Shown in pieces: positions 1 to 12,608 of a stretch of DNA of 64,000 bases. Made by a program: the position numbers and the translations under genes. The notes below the pieces were generated by a model, which was not told the origin of the DNA, did no database searches, and worked only from the letters and a program-made list of their open reading frames with translations. The stretch's first letter is position 1. Each line of letters starts with the position of its first letter. The DNA lies in NCBI GenBank assembly GCA_019454045.1, contig SKCR01023735.1, positions 1 through 64,000 on the forward strand. The letters are read 5' to 3'. The stretch is from Zanthoxylum bungeanum (Eukaryota > Streptophyta > Magnoliopsida > Sapindales > Rutaceae).

Positions 1-375
1 AAGCTGTTTTCCGTACCATCGGTAAAACACAACCTCCTACCGCACTTGCATAAGTATCCAATACTTAAATATATGAGAACTATGCCGTTGTGCCCTTACA
101 ACATGCACAAGTGCAGTACTAGTCTATTCCGCATTATCGATGTCCAATCTCGATAATACTACGACTAGGGATATTTAATGATTAAACCTTTATGGATTGA
201 TACTTACTCATATCATCACAATCCGGAACTAATCATAGGGACTTTTACCATTTATATATCAAAGTAAATAAATTACAAAACGGTAAAAGGCATTTCATTA
301 CTACATAGTTAATTTTGTACAATAATACAATATCATTTACAAAATAGTGACGCTATGGGTCATTACTGTCTAACA
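1..375 (-). mobile_element. Copia-type LTR fragment, antisense, cut by window edge
   Basis: Read on the minus strand, this stretch matches the first part of the solo LTR at 31453-33371. Both share the 'TGACCCATAGC' start region, the 'ATGATAAAAGTCC'-like block and the stretch around 'TCGATAATGCGGAATA'. On the minus strand it starts with TGTTAG at 375 and runs off the left edge of the window. The flank from 376 onward is Athila-like internal sequence, so this LTR sits inside the Athila-like element as an antisense insertion. No coding potential was seen. Confidence 0.7.
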
Positions 376-626
376 GCTTAGTCACTAACATGTTTTGTTT
401 GTTTGAACTTTTTGCTTTTATGTGCATTTGATGTTTGTGTGTGTCATCGCTGTATGCCCTCACGATACTACAACTCGTCCACTAGGGACACCTAGGGGTT
501 CAAAGGCTTGTTGCATACGCTAAATGCAACAGTGATCCCTACGAAAGTGGCTTAGTTTAAAGTTTTTTATTGTATTTTATTTTGTTGTTTTGCTTGAGGA
601 CTAGCAAAATGTTAGGTTTGGGGATG
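376..626 (+). mobile_element. 3' internal tail of Athila-like element 1
   Basis: This stretch matches, on the opposite strand, the tail of the complete Athila-like element at about 55825-56110. Shared landmarks are 'AGTCACTAAC', 'CTACAACTCGTCC', 'GGGACACCTAGGGG' and 'GCATACGCTAAATGCAAC'. It ends with the probable polypurine tract GGTTTGGGGATG (615-626), directly before the LTR. The rest of this element lies to the left, interrupted by the Copia LTR at 1-375. Confidence 0.75.
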
Positions 627-2316
627 TGATTAACGGTAAATATATCAGTATTTACCGTCCATTTTACTTGATATTTCATTTAGTTTCTCGAGTTTTGTGA
701 ATATTTTTATGTATTTTGCAGATAAATAAAGTTTCGGAACTCACTGGAATTGAATCAGAGCTAAAATGGTGAAATTCGGATCAAAAGGGCAAATTGGGAA
801 ATTTTCTGTTCACGCGTCGCGTCGTGCAACATCCTTTACGTCACGACGCGCCATAATTATACAGCCTACCGACACGCGTTGTCACGACGCAGAACCCTCA
901 AAGCATCGCGAAGCCAAGCCAATAATTCTACCTACAGCCACGTGTCTTCATCGCATCAAATCAACGGCGCTTCTCGACACGCATGTGTTTTACGTCGAGA
1001 AGCGCGGGGCAAAATTTTGCCTATAAATTGAAGCTGAAATCAGAAGGAAAATTCATACCTTCTTCTGGGGATTTCCTTAATAATACTAAGAAGATTATAT
1101 CTTGTTTGTTTATTTACAGCTTTCTTGTATTTAATTTTTATTTTATGCAATGTTCTATCTTTATTTTACTTTTCAAAATGAGGAGGTAACTCCCCTCTGC
1201 TGGGTGAAGGGTAAAGCTTTTATTACTAATATTTAGGTTAATCTCCTTTAATTATAATAAATAAACTATTTTAAAAACCTGACTTAATGGGATACCGCCT
1301 TTATGGTCGGTTGGACTTAAATAAATTGATTTTAACCTGACTAAATTGGATACCACCTTTATGGTCGGTTGGAATTAATCATAAATTTGACTTAATCAGG
1401 ATACTGCCTATATGGTCGGTTGGTAATGTCATGCAAAGTTTATATATTATAATAATGGAGATATCTAAATTAGAAGTAATAAAAATGGATCCTCTAACCC
1501 CCAACATTTTATTTATTGTTAATTTATCTTTTTAATTTCCAAGCTTTACTTTATATCATTTACTTTATTTATGTCTTTAATATTTCTAGATATGTGTGGT
1601 AACTAAACCCTTTATCTAGGGTTGTGATGAATTCCAATATCACCATTTTATAAGTGGTTATTTTATGTCTTGGGTAATATAAAGGTTTATTTATCGAGTC
1701 TTAAGCTTAATGCTTCTTGTTAACTGGCCATTAATAAGATTGATTTGGTAAACTTAAAAAAAAATTGACGAAAGAATTTTAGGTTTCAGCCTTAGATTCA
1801 GTAGCTCACGATCTCATCTTGGGGCGTGGTGACCCTTAGGTAGATTTCCTTCCAGGATAGACATATACCTATCGGGCGGGGGTAGCCATAATTGGAACTT
1901 AATCTTAATGAATTCAGGTAATTTGGTTAACATAGACATATGATTAATTGGATTACTTTTGGTGTTTGCATCTGACCATCGACAGAGGCTTTTGCATAAT
2001 TTTGTGTTCTAGGTTAATAAACCGATATATTGCACAAACATGAGATAGTCACTTCATCTTTAAAAGATATTGAAAGAATTCACAACCCTAGATAATTTTA
2101 TAATATTGATTTTTCCTTTAATTTACTTTCGCACTGTTTTATTTACTTGTTTTCATACAAAAATCACCATCCAATCAACAATCAATCAATTAGATACTCG
2201 TAAACATTTGGCTTCATATATTAATAGCTTAGGTATTAAGTCCTCATGGGATCGATACATTTTATACTACTTGAGCGATACTTGCGCTTGCGTTACGTGA
2301 GTGATTTCACCGATCA
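627..2316 (+). mobile_element. 3' LTR of Athila-like element 1
   Basis: The LTR begins TGATTAACGG next to the polypurine tract and ends ...ACCGATCA. It aligns along its length with the solo LTR at 3326-5410 and, inverted, with the LTRs of copy 3. Shared features are the TATA region, three 'ATACCGCC..TATGGTCGG' repeats (1290-1425), a 'GACATATACCTATCGGGCGG' block (1860-1879) and the terminal 'TTGCGCTTGCGTTA'. Short open frames in it are shadows. TSDs cannot be checked because the left end is outside the window. Confidence 0.8.
811..1030 (+). promoter_or_regulatory. LTR core promoter: CpG-rich palindromes, G-box, TATA
   Basis: A TATAAATTG box lies at 1022-1030. About 75-85 bp upstream is a G-box, GCCACGTGTC (938-947). 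Further upstream (811-915) are several CpG-rich inverted words of the type CGTCACGACGCG and CGTCGCGTCGTG. The same order of ACGTG element, CpG palindrome and TATA is seen in the LTRs of copy 3. The role as U3 promoter is inferred from position. Confidence 0.5.
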
Positions 2317-3325
2317 CATACCCTACGGTGACACTTATTTGTGGGATGATAGATTTCTATAGCATAGTAATTCTTTTAGGTCTCTAATTCGTTATTCCTG
2401 GTTCATGCATCATGTTTAAATTTATGCCAAAATTGTTTGACAGTTTTAATATGCGATGAATGAATATTAAATGCATGTTTATTTTTATTTTTCGGCCATG
2501 GTTTCTCAAATTATTTCCATACTCTCAAATGATAAATTAAACTGGAGAAAACTATGTTAAGTGGAAAAGTAACATGAACGCTATCCTAGTCTGTGAAGAA
2601 CTAAAGTTTGTCTTGATAGAGGAGTGTCCTCCCGAGCCGGCCAAAAATGCTGGCCAAGCTGTGCGCGATGAATACCAGAAATGGGTCGTGGCTAATGAGA
2701 AGGCCTGTTGCTACTTGCTAGCATGGATGTCCGAGGTTCTTACTGCAAAGCATGAGCCTATAGCTTCAGCATCTCAGATGATAGAGTCGTTGTAGGTCAT
2801 GTTCGAGCAACCTTTGGAGCGTCAACGTCATGAGAACATGGTCTCAGTGATGACTGCTAGGAAGAAGGATGAGACATCAGTCCGAGAGCACATCTTGAGG
2901 ATGATGACCTATCTCAACACTTCTGAAACCCATGGTGCTCGTATTGACGAGCGGAGCCAGTGATCATGATTATGGAAACTATTCCGAAGAGTTTCCAGCA
3001 GTTTAAAAGCAACTATGTTATGAACAAGTTGACTTTTACTTTGACCCAGCTGCTTAATGAGCTCACTTACTATGAGTTGATGCTTGTGGATCCTCGTAAG
3101 CCCGTGCTGAGGTAAATGTTGTCAAGTCTTCTAAATCTGCAAAGAATAATAAGAATAGCACAGGGAAGGCCAAGACTAAGCCCATGAAGAAGAAGAAGAA
3201 CAAGAAAGACTCCAAGGATGCCAAGTCCAAGGGAAAGTGTTTCCACTGCAACAAGGACAGGCATTGGAAAAGGAATTATCCTAAATACCTAGCTGAGCTA
3301 AAGGAAAAGAAGGCTACAGGTAAAT
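2317..3325 (+). pseudogene. gag: Ty1/copia leader and gag, decayed
   Basis: Gag is the capsid and nucleocapsid precursor of a Ty1/copia retrotransposon. A likely start ATG is at 2498, followed by a typical copia gag opening (VSQIISILSNDKLN). The frame then breaks, resumes at 2574-2795 (NAILVCEELKFVLIEECPP), and continues with further stops to a lysine-rich segment. The zinc knuckle (about 3235-3285) reads C-x2-C-x4-H-x4-Y, so its last cysteine is lost. Gag is cut at 3325 by the solo LTR and pol resumes at 5416. The element's 5' LTR is not in the window; it was probably split by Athila-like element 1. Confidence 0.75.
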
Positions 3326-5410
3326 TGATGAGCGGAAAATATATCAATATTTAGCGCCCTTTTTACTTAATATTTTGTTTAGTTTCTCGGGTTTGATGAA
3401 CGTTTTGATATGTTTTAGTTTATTTTGCAAATAAAATAATATTTGGACTTAATGAAATCATTTAGGACGAAATATGGGTCAAATAAGGGTAAATATTGGA
3501 CTTGACATATTAATTTTGGAGATTGGAAACTTGAAAGGGCGTTTTAAAGAAGTGCAGTTTTGGAAATTTCAGTTTTGCGCATCTGTCGTATTTTAGGCAT
3601 AACGTTTTACTCCGATATCGGATTGAGCTGATTCAAGTTCCAGATTAAATAAGACTCAATGATATACAACTGTGAAGAACAAAATAATTTCGAATTCTGA
3701 ATATTTCATGACCGAAATTGATGAAATATTTAGAAGTGTGTTATGTGTAATGATTAAAGTCATTTTCAAAGCAAATAAATAAATAAAAATAAAAATAGTC
3801 AAACTCCCACTAAACATGATAGCAATTAGTGGAGCAATTAATAATGGATTTGGTGGATGATTTGATGGGGGCAAAATTTTACCTATAAATACCAAGCCAT
3901 TTCATTTGTAAATTCTTACTTTCTTCTAAGGAATTCCTTAAGAATATTAAGAAGATTGTATCTTGTTTATTTATTTACAGCTTTCAGTAATTAATTTCCG
4001 CTTTCGCACTTTCTTTTCTTTACTTTTCAGTTTTTACTTTCCGTAATTTACTTTTACGCACAATACTTTTCTTTCTTTAATTTTCAGTTTTTACTTTTCA
4101 GTAATGAGGAGGTAACTCCCCTTTGTTGGGGCAAAAGGTAAAAATTTTATTACTAATATTTAGATTAATCTCCCTTAATTATAATATATAAACTAGTTAA
4201 AACCTGACTTAACGAGGATACCGCCATATTGGTCGGTTGATAATTATTTAAATTGGTTTTAACCTGACTAAACTGGATACCGCCTGATTGGTCGGTGGTA
4301 ATTAATTATTAATTTGACTTAATCTGGATACCGCCTATATGGCTGGTTGATAATTATCATGCAAAGTTAATATATTATATTAAGGGAGATATCTAAAATA
4401 GAAGTAATAAAAGTGGACCATTTTACCTCAGCATTTTCTTTTATTGTACTTTTACTTTATTTACTTTTCAGCAATTTACTTTCAGCATTTACTTTTCAGC
4501 AATTTACTTTCAGCATTTACTTTTCAGTAATTTACTTTCAGCATTTACTTTCAGCATTTAATTTTCAGTATTTAATTTCAACATTTACTTTCCGTCATTT
4601 ACTTTTCAGAAATTTACTTTCAGCATTTTACTTTATGGCTTTTATTTTATTTAAGTTTTTACTAGCCCTAGTTATGTGTCGTAACTAAGTTAGTTATCTA
4701 GGGTTGTGATGAATTCTAATATCACTGGTTTATAAGAGGTTATTTTATAGTTTGGGTAATTTAAAGGTTTACTTATTAAGTCTTAAGATTAATGCGTCTT
4801 GTTAATTGGCCACTAATAAGATTGATCTGGTAAATCTAAAATAAACTTGACAAATAAATTTTAGGTTTCAGCCTTAGACTTAATAGCCCACGATCTTCCT
4901 TGAGGATAAATAACTCTTTAATAGATTTCCTTACAGGATAGACATATACATGTCGGGCGGGGTAGCCATAATTGGAACTTAAACTTAATGAATCCAGGTA
5001 ATTTGGTTGACATAGACATATGATTCAATTGGGTTATACTGGGTATTTGCGTCTGACCATCGACAGAGGCTTTCGCATAATTTAGTGTTCCAGGTTAGTA
5101 AACCGATATATTACACAAACGTGAAATAACCACTTCATCTTTAAAATGATATTGGAAGATTCACAACCCTAGATAGTTTCTTAATATTGAATTTTCTTAA
5201 ACCTACTTTCGTGCAATTTTATTTACTTATTTTTTTTAAAATTTAGAATCATCACCATTTCAAATCAATCAATCAACCTGTTAGATACTAGTAATCATTT
5301 GACCTCATAAAATTAATAGATTAGGTATTAAGTCCTCATGGAATCGACATTTTTTATACTACTTGAACGATACGTGCGCTTGCGTTATACGCGTGTGATT
5401 ACGCCAGTCA
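3326..5410 (+). mobile_element. Solo LTR, Athila-like, TSD TAAAT
   Basis: A 2085-bp LTR starts TGATGAGCGG and ends ACGCCAGTCA. It is flanked on both sides by TAAAT (3321-3325 and 5411-5415). It has no internal region, so it is a solo LTR left by LTR-LTR recombination, inserted between gag and pol of the copia element. It has a TATA-like box near 3889 and three 'ATACCGCC' repeats (4217-4345). A run of ~33-bp repeats (TTTACTTTTCAGCAATT-like) lies at 4440-4635. Open frames here are repeat artefacts. Confidence 0.9.
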
Positions 5411-5415
5411 TAAAT

Positions 5416-6289
5416 ACGATTTACTTTTTATCGAATCTCTATTAGTGAAGGATGATAAATTCACTTGAATTGTTGATTCTGGAGCCACTAATCATGTTTG
5501 TTCTTTTTTGCAGCTACTTGACTCGTGGAGGGACCTTGCTGAATCTGACTACACCATGAGGGCCGAGACATGGATTCGTTTCAGCAAGAGCAGTGAGAGT
5601 TTTCAGTTTAAGTTTTTTCAAATAATAGTTATTTAAATTTGAACAATGTGTTATTTATTTATGATTTTCACAGGAATTTGATTTATGTTTCCAAACTTTT
5701 GGATGATGATTTTTCAGTTTCTTTTAATAGTAATTTGGTTATTATTGGTAGAAATGGATTAACCATATGCACAAGAAACTCAGAAAATAACTTGTATGTG
5801 TTAAGACCGTTAACACATATGTCACTGCTCAACACTGAAATATTTAAGGTTGAGAAACCTAAAATAAAACGGCAAAAGATTTCTCATGATGACACATATC
5901 TGTGGCATCTTAGGCTTGGTCATACCAACCTTGACCGAATAGATAGGTTGATAAAGAATGGAGCCTTAAACAAGTTAAAGCTCAGAACTTTACCAGTCTG
6001 CGAATCATGTTTAGAAGGAAAAATGACCAAGAGAGCTTTTACTGGAAAATATATAAGAGCTAGTCAACCATTTGAGCTAATACGTTCGGACGTTTTCAGA
6101 CCGATTAATGTAAGAGCCCAGGGTGGTTATGAATACTTTGTCATATTTATTGACGATTATTCAATATATGAGTATGTTTATCTAATGCAGCACAAGTTAC
6201 ATACATTTGAAAAGTTCAAAGAGTATCGTGCTGAGGTTGAGAACCAGTTAGGTAAGACAATCAAAACTCTACAATCGGATCATGAATGA
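5416..6289 (+). pseudogene. pol: Copia protease remnant and integrase N-terminal half
   Basis: Around 5465-5500 the sequence encodes the aspartic-protease active site (VDSGATNHVC), followed by a broken stretch. The clear frame at 5639-6289 (216 aa) holds the GAG-pre-integrase region and the HHCC zinc-binding part of integrase (WHLRLGH ... CESC). It continues into the catalytic core with the first aspartate (RSDVF) and second aspartate (LQSDHE). An in-frame TGA at 6287 ends it. Copia order (protease, integrase, RT, RNase H) is clear from what follows. Non-functional. Confidence 0.85.
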
Positions 6290-6925
6290 GAATACCTTGA
6301 CAGAGATTTCGAGGAATTCTTAGTTAAGCATGAGATAGTATCCCAGCTCACAGCACTTGGAACACCACATCAAAATGGTGTTGCAGAAAGGAGAAATCAG
6401 ACCCAACTAGACTTGATAAGATCTATGTTTAGTTATAGTTCACTACCTAGTTCATTTTGGGGATATGCAGTGCAAACAACAATGTATATCCTTAATGTAG
6501 TTTCATCTAAGTCTGTTCCTAAGACTCTCTTAGAGTTGTGGAGTGGTCGTAAAATTAGTTTACGACATTTCCGCATATGGGGGTGTCCAGCACATGTGCT
6601 GAAGAATAAGACTACTAAGTTGGAGCCACGTTCTCAGAGATATGTATTTATAGGCTATCCTAAGGAGACTAAGGGTGGATTCTTCTATAGTCATGATGAT
6701 AACAAAGTGTTTGTATCGATAAACGCTATGTTTCTAGAGGAGGACTATATGAGGGAGTTCAAACCTCAAATTAAAGTGTTACTCGAGGAGTTACTTGCTG
6801 ATTCGACCAGCACACCATCGTCAACGACAGTTGACAAACACATAGCACCTTCGACATCTGAGTGTCAGATGCAAGTTCGTCATAATGATCTACCACCTAG
6901 ACGTAGTGGGAGGGTTGTACGATAA
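6290..6925 (+). pseudogene. pol: Copia integrase C-terminal half
   Basis: This continues the integrase core in the same frame after the stop: 6290-6412 encodes the region around the catalytic glutamate ([13 protein letters not shown]). The uninterrupted frame 6413-6925 (170 aa) carries the remaining integrase and the copia-specific C-terminal part ([19 protein letters not shown], then [14 protein letters not shown]). It ends at a stop before the linker to reverse transcriptase. Degenerate copy of a conserved protein. Confidence 0.8.
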
Positions 6926-7801
6926 CCTGATCGTTATCTAGGAGTTGGAGAGGCATAAGTTGTCGCCTCCAGCGATGGTGTAGATGATCCATTAACCTAT
7001 CGTAGTACAATGGATGATTCTGAAAAAGAGAAATGGCTCAAAGCCATGAACCTCGGGATGGAGTCTATGTACTCCAACTCAGTCTGGGAACTTGTGGACC
7101 AACCTGATGGGGTAAAACCCATAGGTTGCAAGTGGATCTACAAGAGAAAGAGGGGAGCAGATGGGAAGGTACAGAGCTTCAAGGCTAGGCTAGTGGCCAA
7201 TGGTTATACCTAGAAAGAGTGAGTTGACTGTGAGGAAACTTTCTCGCCAGTAGCTATGCTAAAATCCATCTGCACTCTTATATCCATTGTTGCATATTAT
7301 GACGATGAGATTTGTCAAATGGAAATCAAGACTGCATTCTTGAATGACAATCTTGATGAGTGTATCTATATGGTACAATCAGAGGGGTTCATAGCCCAAT
7401 GTTAAAAGCAAAAGGTTTGCAAGCTGTAAAGGTCCATTTATGGACTTAAGCAAGCATCTCGATCTTGGAACATAAGATTTGATACCACGATCAAGTCCTA
7501 TGACTTTGAGCAGAATGTTGATGAGCCTTGTGTATACAAGCGCGTCATTGATGAGAATGTGGATTTTCTTGTTTTATACATCGATAATATTTTACTCATT
7601 GGGAATGATATAAAGATATTATCGGACGTGAAAACATGGCTAGCTAACCAATTCCAAATGAAATATTTAGGAGAGACCAATTATGTTCTTGGGATCCAGA
7701 TACTTCGGGATCACAAGAAATGACTGTTAGCTATGTCTCAGGCATCGTACATCGATAATATCCTTATGCGATTTGGGATGTAAAATTCCAAGAAAGGCAA
7801 T
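6926..7801 (+). pseudogene. pol: Copia reverse transcriptase, broken by stops
   Basis: The RT domain begins near 7010 (KWLKAMNLGMESMYSNSVWE, then GCKWIYKRKRGADGKV and FKARLVANGYT). Stops follow at 7211, 7402 and later, but the homology continues: FSPVAMLKSI, then MEIKTAFLNDNLDE, then YGLKQASRSWN. The catalytic box reads YIDN instead of the usual Y-x-DD, so one metal-binding aspartate is lost. It then continues to YLGETNYVLGIQI and further. The enzyme would copy element RNA into DNA, but this copy is dead. Confidence 0.85.
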
Positions 7802-8572
7802 TTGCCTTATCGACATGGAATTCATTTTTCAACGGAACAGTCTCCTAAGACACCTCAAGGAGTTGAGGAAATTAGACATATCCCATATGCCTCAGCAGTT
7901 GGTAGTCTTATAAATGTTATGTTATGCACGAGACCAGACATCTACTTTGCAGTGGGAGTAGCCAGTAGGTTTCAATCTAACCCAAGATTGGATCATTGGG
8001 TGGATGTGAAACACATTCTCAAGTATCTTAAGAGAACGAGAGATTATATGCTTGTGTATTCTGGTGAAGATATGATCCTAAGAGGATATACATACTCTGA
8101 TTTTGAGACAGATGTCGATTCTAGGCTTTCAACTTCTGGATCAGTGTTTACCATAGATGGTGGGGCTATAATATGGCAGAGTATAAAACAATCTTGTATT
8201 GTTGACTCCACCATGGAGGCTGAGTATATAGCAGCTTGCAAAGCAGCTAAGGCAGTCTGGCTCCGTAAGTTCTTGGGAGATCTGGAAGTCGTTCCAGATA
8301 TAGATAAACCACTCATACTTATTGCAATAATAGTGGTGCAGTGGCAAATTCAAAGGAACCAAGAAGTCACAAGAGGGGAAATCATATAGGGAGGATAAAT
8401 CATCTCATCAGGGAGTAGTACAGAGAGGAAACGTTTCTATTACAAAGATTGCATCCGCAGAGAACCTGGTTGATCCGTTTACAAAGACCTTGTCGGCTAA
8501 AGTGTTTGAAGGTCACCTAGATGGTCTAGGATTACGTGACATGTCCCATTTGCTCCAGTTCAAGTGGGAGAT
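7802..8572 (+). pseudogene. pol: Copia RNase H and 3' end with polypurine tract
   Basis: The frame 7802-8389 (195 aa) encodes the RT-RNase H connection (YASAVGSLINVMLCTRPDI) and RNase H. It includes SDFETDVDSRLSTSG in place of the usual D-x-D-W motif, and STMEAEYIAACKAAKAVWLR. After a frame break, 8390-8560 still encodes the copia RNase H tail (ASAENLVDPFTK). The polypurine tract CAAGTGGGAGAT (8561-8572) directly precedes the 3' LTR. Degenerate. Confidence 0.85.
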
Positions 8573-9624
8573 TGTTGGGATATATGCCCTAGAGCATCAT
8601 GTAATGTAAACGGTATTATGTTTTATGAAATAAAGATGTATTATTCATTTATCAAAGCATTTGTTTAATATCACATATTGTATATTATCATGTTTACCCT
8701 AGATTACTCTTGTACCTTCAGACTTAGTGTATGAATTAGTAATCTAAAATAATCCATAGATAGCAAATAAAACAGGTACTTTGTTTGTAGTTTATCTATA
8801 GCTGCGGTCCATTCTATAACTGTATAGCGACCTTGATCCATGATCGTCCATGTGGAGACATGAGAATGTAGGCATCTTGTATAATGTTATCATATAGGAC
8901 TGGATCCAGATAGAAATGAGTTTCTTATAATATCTGTTAAATAAAGAAATTCATTTTGATCTACCAGATGGTCATATATGGATTGATATTAATCCTGAGT
9001 ATACTAAGAACTCATGCATGGCAGGCTATGTCCTTTGATTTACCAATGTGAGGTTGGTAGAGCAATTCTGACCAATAACTACGTACTTTGGGGACATGGT
9101 TTGGTGTGTAGCTGGAGACATTTTATATAGATATGGAGTTCACTCCTTCTTGCGAGAAGTAGAGGAGTATCTCCCTTAAGGGTTGATTCGGTACTTGAAC
9201 GGTTAGAGCGCTCAAGTATTTCTATTACGAATAAAAAGATTATGGTTATGAATAAATCATTCATTAGAGAAACAAAGGTACTTAAGGTAAAAATAATTAG
9301 AGGGGTATAATGGACATTATGACCCGGCTCTAATTATGAGATACTCGTGAAGGGTTAATCCGTATGTAATGACAATATCGATGGAAACCGACGTGGTTCG
9401 GCTTAATTTATCTATATGCGGCAATGCGAGTGCAGCTTCGAGTTTTTAGTGGAATAACCAAGAGTTAATAATTTGAAATATTTAATTAAGAGATTAATTA
9501 ATATTTCGGGATTATTGGAGCTCAGAAACGTAGGTCCATTTGGTCCCCGTGCTAGCTCGATATAGTATAGCATATTAAATATAATTGGAAAGTCCAATTA
9601 TATATTCACATATGAAAATATTAT
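8573..9624 (+). mobile_element. Copia 3' LTR, first part
   Basis: Starts TGTTGGGATATATG right after the polypurine tract. It runs to 9624, where the gag-only element is inserted (target site ATTAT, 9620-9624). The remaining LTR resumes at 19975/19980. Short frames inside it are not genes. Confidence 0.85.
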
Positions 9625-12586
9625 TGTAGGCATTGTATTTTTGCATATAAAACCCGATGATGAGTCTCATTTGGAGGCACTACCTTTTGAGTCACGGAAG
9701 CCGCGGGAAACGGATATCGGAAGGGGAAATTCAGAATAAACAAGGTTCACTGTTTTCGTTCGTGCTGCGTTCGTGTATGCGTTCGAACGGCAAACAGATT
9801 GCGGGCGTTCGTGTCGCGTTCGAGGAAGCGTTCGAACGGTGTCGGTAATTCTGGTTTTGCTGCTAGCCTCAACCCAAGCCCAATTAGCCCACCAAGCCCA
9901 TAAGACACATCCTAATTAAATCAAATATTAATTAAATTAAAAGTCAATTAAATAAAATATTTAAACCATCATACCTAATCTAAACCAATCAAATATAATC
10001 ATACCAAGTTAAAATCAATCAACCAATATATTATTCCCAAACTTAAAATATTGTATGCCTAATCAACATAAACTAAATATTCAACCTTCCCTATCTAGCC
10101 AAGATTTGTCCCCCCTCAATCTTTGACTTCCCTTATCCAACACCAAATCAAATCCCTCTTTAATTAGCCAAATCTCTTTCCTTGTCAAGCCTAACCATTT
10201 TCCTATAAAAAGAACCTTTCACCAACCTTCTCAACCCTAGCTAGCTCATACACATAAGATATACAAAACTCACACAAATCACAAGAGAAAAGAAAATAAC
10301 CCCAAGCCTTCACATTAAAAGCACCATCACAACACACCAAGAGCCCTAGCCACTCAAGAAAATAACAAGAAAGAGTTCTCTTCATCCCCACTCTCCCATT
10401 GCCGAAATCATACCTTAATATAGTAGCCCCTTTAACACTAAAACAGTAGCCAAATCACGCCCAAACCACCCCCTATACAGCAGCAAAATACACTTAAAAC
10501 ATCCCCTAAAAACCTTAAAAACAGTAACATAAATAAAACTGCATTCATAATCCTAAAAGACTCACACAAGACTACACTAAAAACCCACACAAAAACTTGG
10601 AACAGTCTGTTGAAAAGTCAAAACAGGTGACCTGAACAGCGAGCAGCAAACCAGAGGCCGAACAGTAGCAAATCGGAGTCAAAAGCAGCAGCAAAAGACG
10701 GAGAATGACGACTCCCAACAGTGAGACAACGAACGAGAACAGTGAACCAGTGAACCGAAAGAGTTGCGGAGCATCCACCCTTCCGAAGACCGTGTGTCGT
10801 ACATCCGAGAGGTGATTTAAAAGGTTAGACCTGAGGGTATTTTTCACACTCATCTTTATTTGATTTTTGTTATTTATTTTGATCGTATTTTACTTATTCG
10901 TTAAATCTCGTTTGTGTATGATGTGTGTTGTGGGTATTGGATGAATGAGAGATGTGTCAACTCTCGCGGTATATCGGATGGAAACCCGGACATAGATTTC
11001 ATAGCCGATTCCGAATGGACGGTAATATGATCTGTACTCGGGACACAACTCCACGTACCGCTTGAGTAAACGGCACCCTCTTTTGTTTTTTGTTGCTTTG
11101 GTTTATTTATTTTTTGTCATTTGGATTTTGTATGTCGTTTATGTATGCATGATTCAATCGAGCGCATGGGCTTAGTAAGTGGAATGAAAGATCCCCTATG
11201 GGGAGGGGCTAAAGCTCTTTACCACGATGCTTTGCCGCGCCGGTTGATGTGTGTTCGGTTGGATGCAATATACGTTCAATCGGGCATACTTAGTTTGATA
11301 TTATTGTCTTTATCTTTGTTATGCATGGTTCAATCAAGCGCATGGGCTTAGTAAGTGGAATGAAATATCCCTTATGGGGAGGGGTTAAAACCCTTTACCA
11401 CGATGCTTTGCCGCGCCGGTTGATGTGTGTTCGGATTGGATGTAAGATGTGTTCAATCGGGCATACTTTGTTTTGATATGATTGGCTCTATTTTTGTATG
11501 TATGATGCGATCGAGCGCATGGGCTTAGTATGTTGGTCTAAAGGTCCTCTCTTTGAGAGACCAAGAGCCCCAAAAGGCCACCTTTACGGCAGTACTTCGC
11601 CGCGCCCCTTTATTTTGTTGTTTATGTATTGCGTCCCATTTCATGCATCAGGTCTGTTCCCGTTCGAATGCGTTTACGAACGCAACTCGAACGCGCATGC
11701 ATTTTTGCCTTATCATGCATCAGGTCTCATTTTCGTTCGAACGCGTTCACGAACGTCATACGAACGTGAGCATTCTATTTCATTTCCGTTCGAACGCGTT
11801 CACAAACGCCATACGAACGTGAGCATTCTATTTCATTTCCGTTCGAACGCGTTCACAAACGCCATACGAACGCGAGCATTCTGTTTCATTTCCGTTCGAA
11901 TGCGTTTACGAACGCTACTCGAACGAGAACATTCTGTTTACCGTTCAAACGCGTCTACGAACGTTGCACGAACGCACACGGTAAACTGATCATCTTGCAT
12001 CACATTACGACATGTCCATCTTAGCATATAGTTACCCCTTTTCTATGTTATGCATTTGTATTACCCCTCTAGTTGTCTATTTCTGTTATGCGCTTAAATA
12101 TCTCTTCTTAATATGCATGCTAATAAGAATGCTATTTGTTTGTGCTTCGTGTTTACCAATGCGTTAATTGACTTGTACGCTTGCCGTATGATAATCCTTA
12201 TGTATGCAAATTGAGACATAGATTACATGCAAATAGGCTGTATGCAAATTCGAATAATGTGTTACATATAAATTTAGATGAACTTGTTGATGTATGTATG
12301 TGAATGTAGAAGCATGATATTCTTAGAAATAAGTGTTACTTAAGCCTAATTAAATTATTATATAAATCCTTTCATTACAAGTGGCATAAGTAAGGGACCA
12401 TTCTGAACCCAACGGTTTGAGGTCTTCCCTTGCGAGGGGTGAATGCGGCCTTAAATCTCATTTTCCCGGTTCACACCGGGTGGCGACTCCATTATTCTCC
12501 GGTTTAGTCCCCCGTGGCTATTCCGTACTCCGGAACGGGCCGCGAGCCCGGGACAGCATGCGTCGCCCAGTTCCTGTGTCCCCACA
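9625..12586 (+). mobile_element. Left (5') LTR of gag-only Ty3/gypsy element
   Basis: A 2962-bp LTR begins TGTAGGCATTG and ends TGTGTCCCCACA. It has a TATA box (TATAAA, 10204-10209), three ~178-bp repeats with 'GAGCGCATGGGCTTAGTA' (starting about 11150, 11330 and 11504), and an array rich in TTCGAACG (11655-11985). It is almost identical to the right LTR. The main difference is a 46-bp block present here (about 9817-9862) and missing on the right, so the insertion is young. The open frames are periodic repeat artefacts. Confidence 0.9.
11655..11985 (+). repeat. ~53-bp tandem repeats with TTCGAACG palindromes in LTR
   Basis: About six units carry CGTTCGAACGCGTT followed by CACAAACGCCATACGAACG and GAGCATTCTATTTCATTTC. 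The same array is present in the right LTR at 19042-19375. Units differ by single bases, mostly at CpG sites. Related words also occur near the LTR start (9755-9840). Confidence 0.8.
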
Positions 12587-12589
12587 GTC

Positions 12590-12608
12590 TGGCGACTCCA
12601 CTGGGGAT
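12590..12608 (+). promoter_or_regulatory. Primer-binding site of gag-only element
   Basis: TGGCGACTCCACTGGGGAT follows the left LTR after a 3-bp gap. This form (TGGCGACTC...GGGGA) resembles the tRNA-Arg-type primer site I associate with Ogre/Tat gypsy elements. The tRNA assignment is from memory and should be checked. Confidence 0.65.

Noticed and set aside
11121..11989. Open frames of 76-163 aa in the gag-only LTR, repeated in the other LTR (18478-19376)
   Set aside because: They follow the ~178-bp and 53-bp LTR repeats, overlap in several frames and have no recognisable domain.
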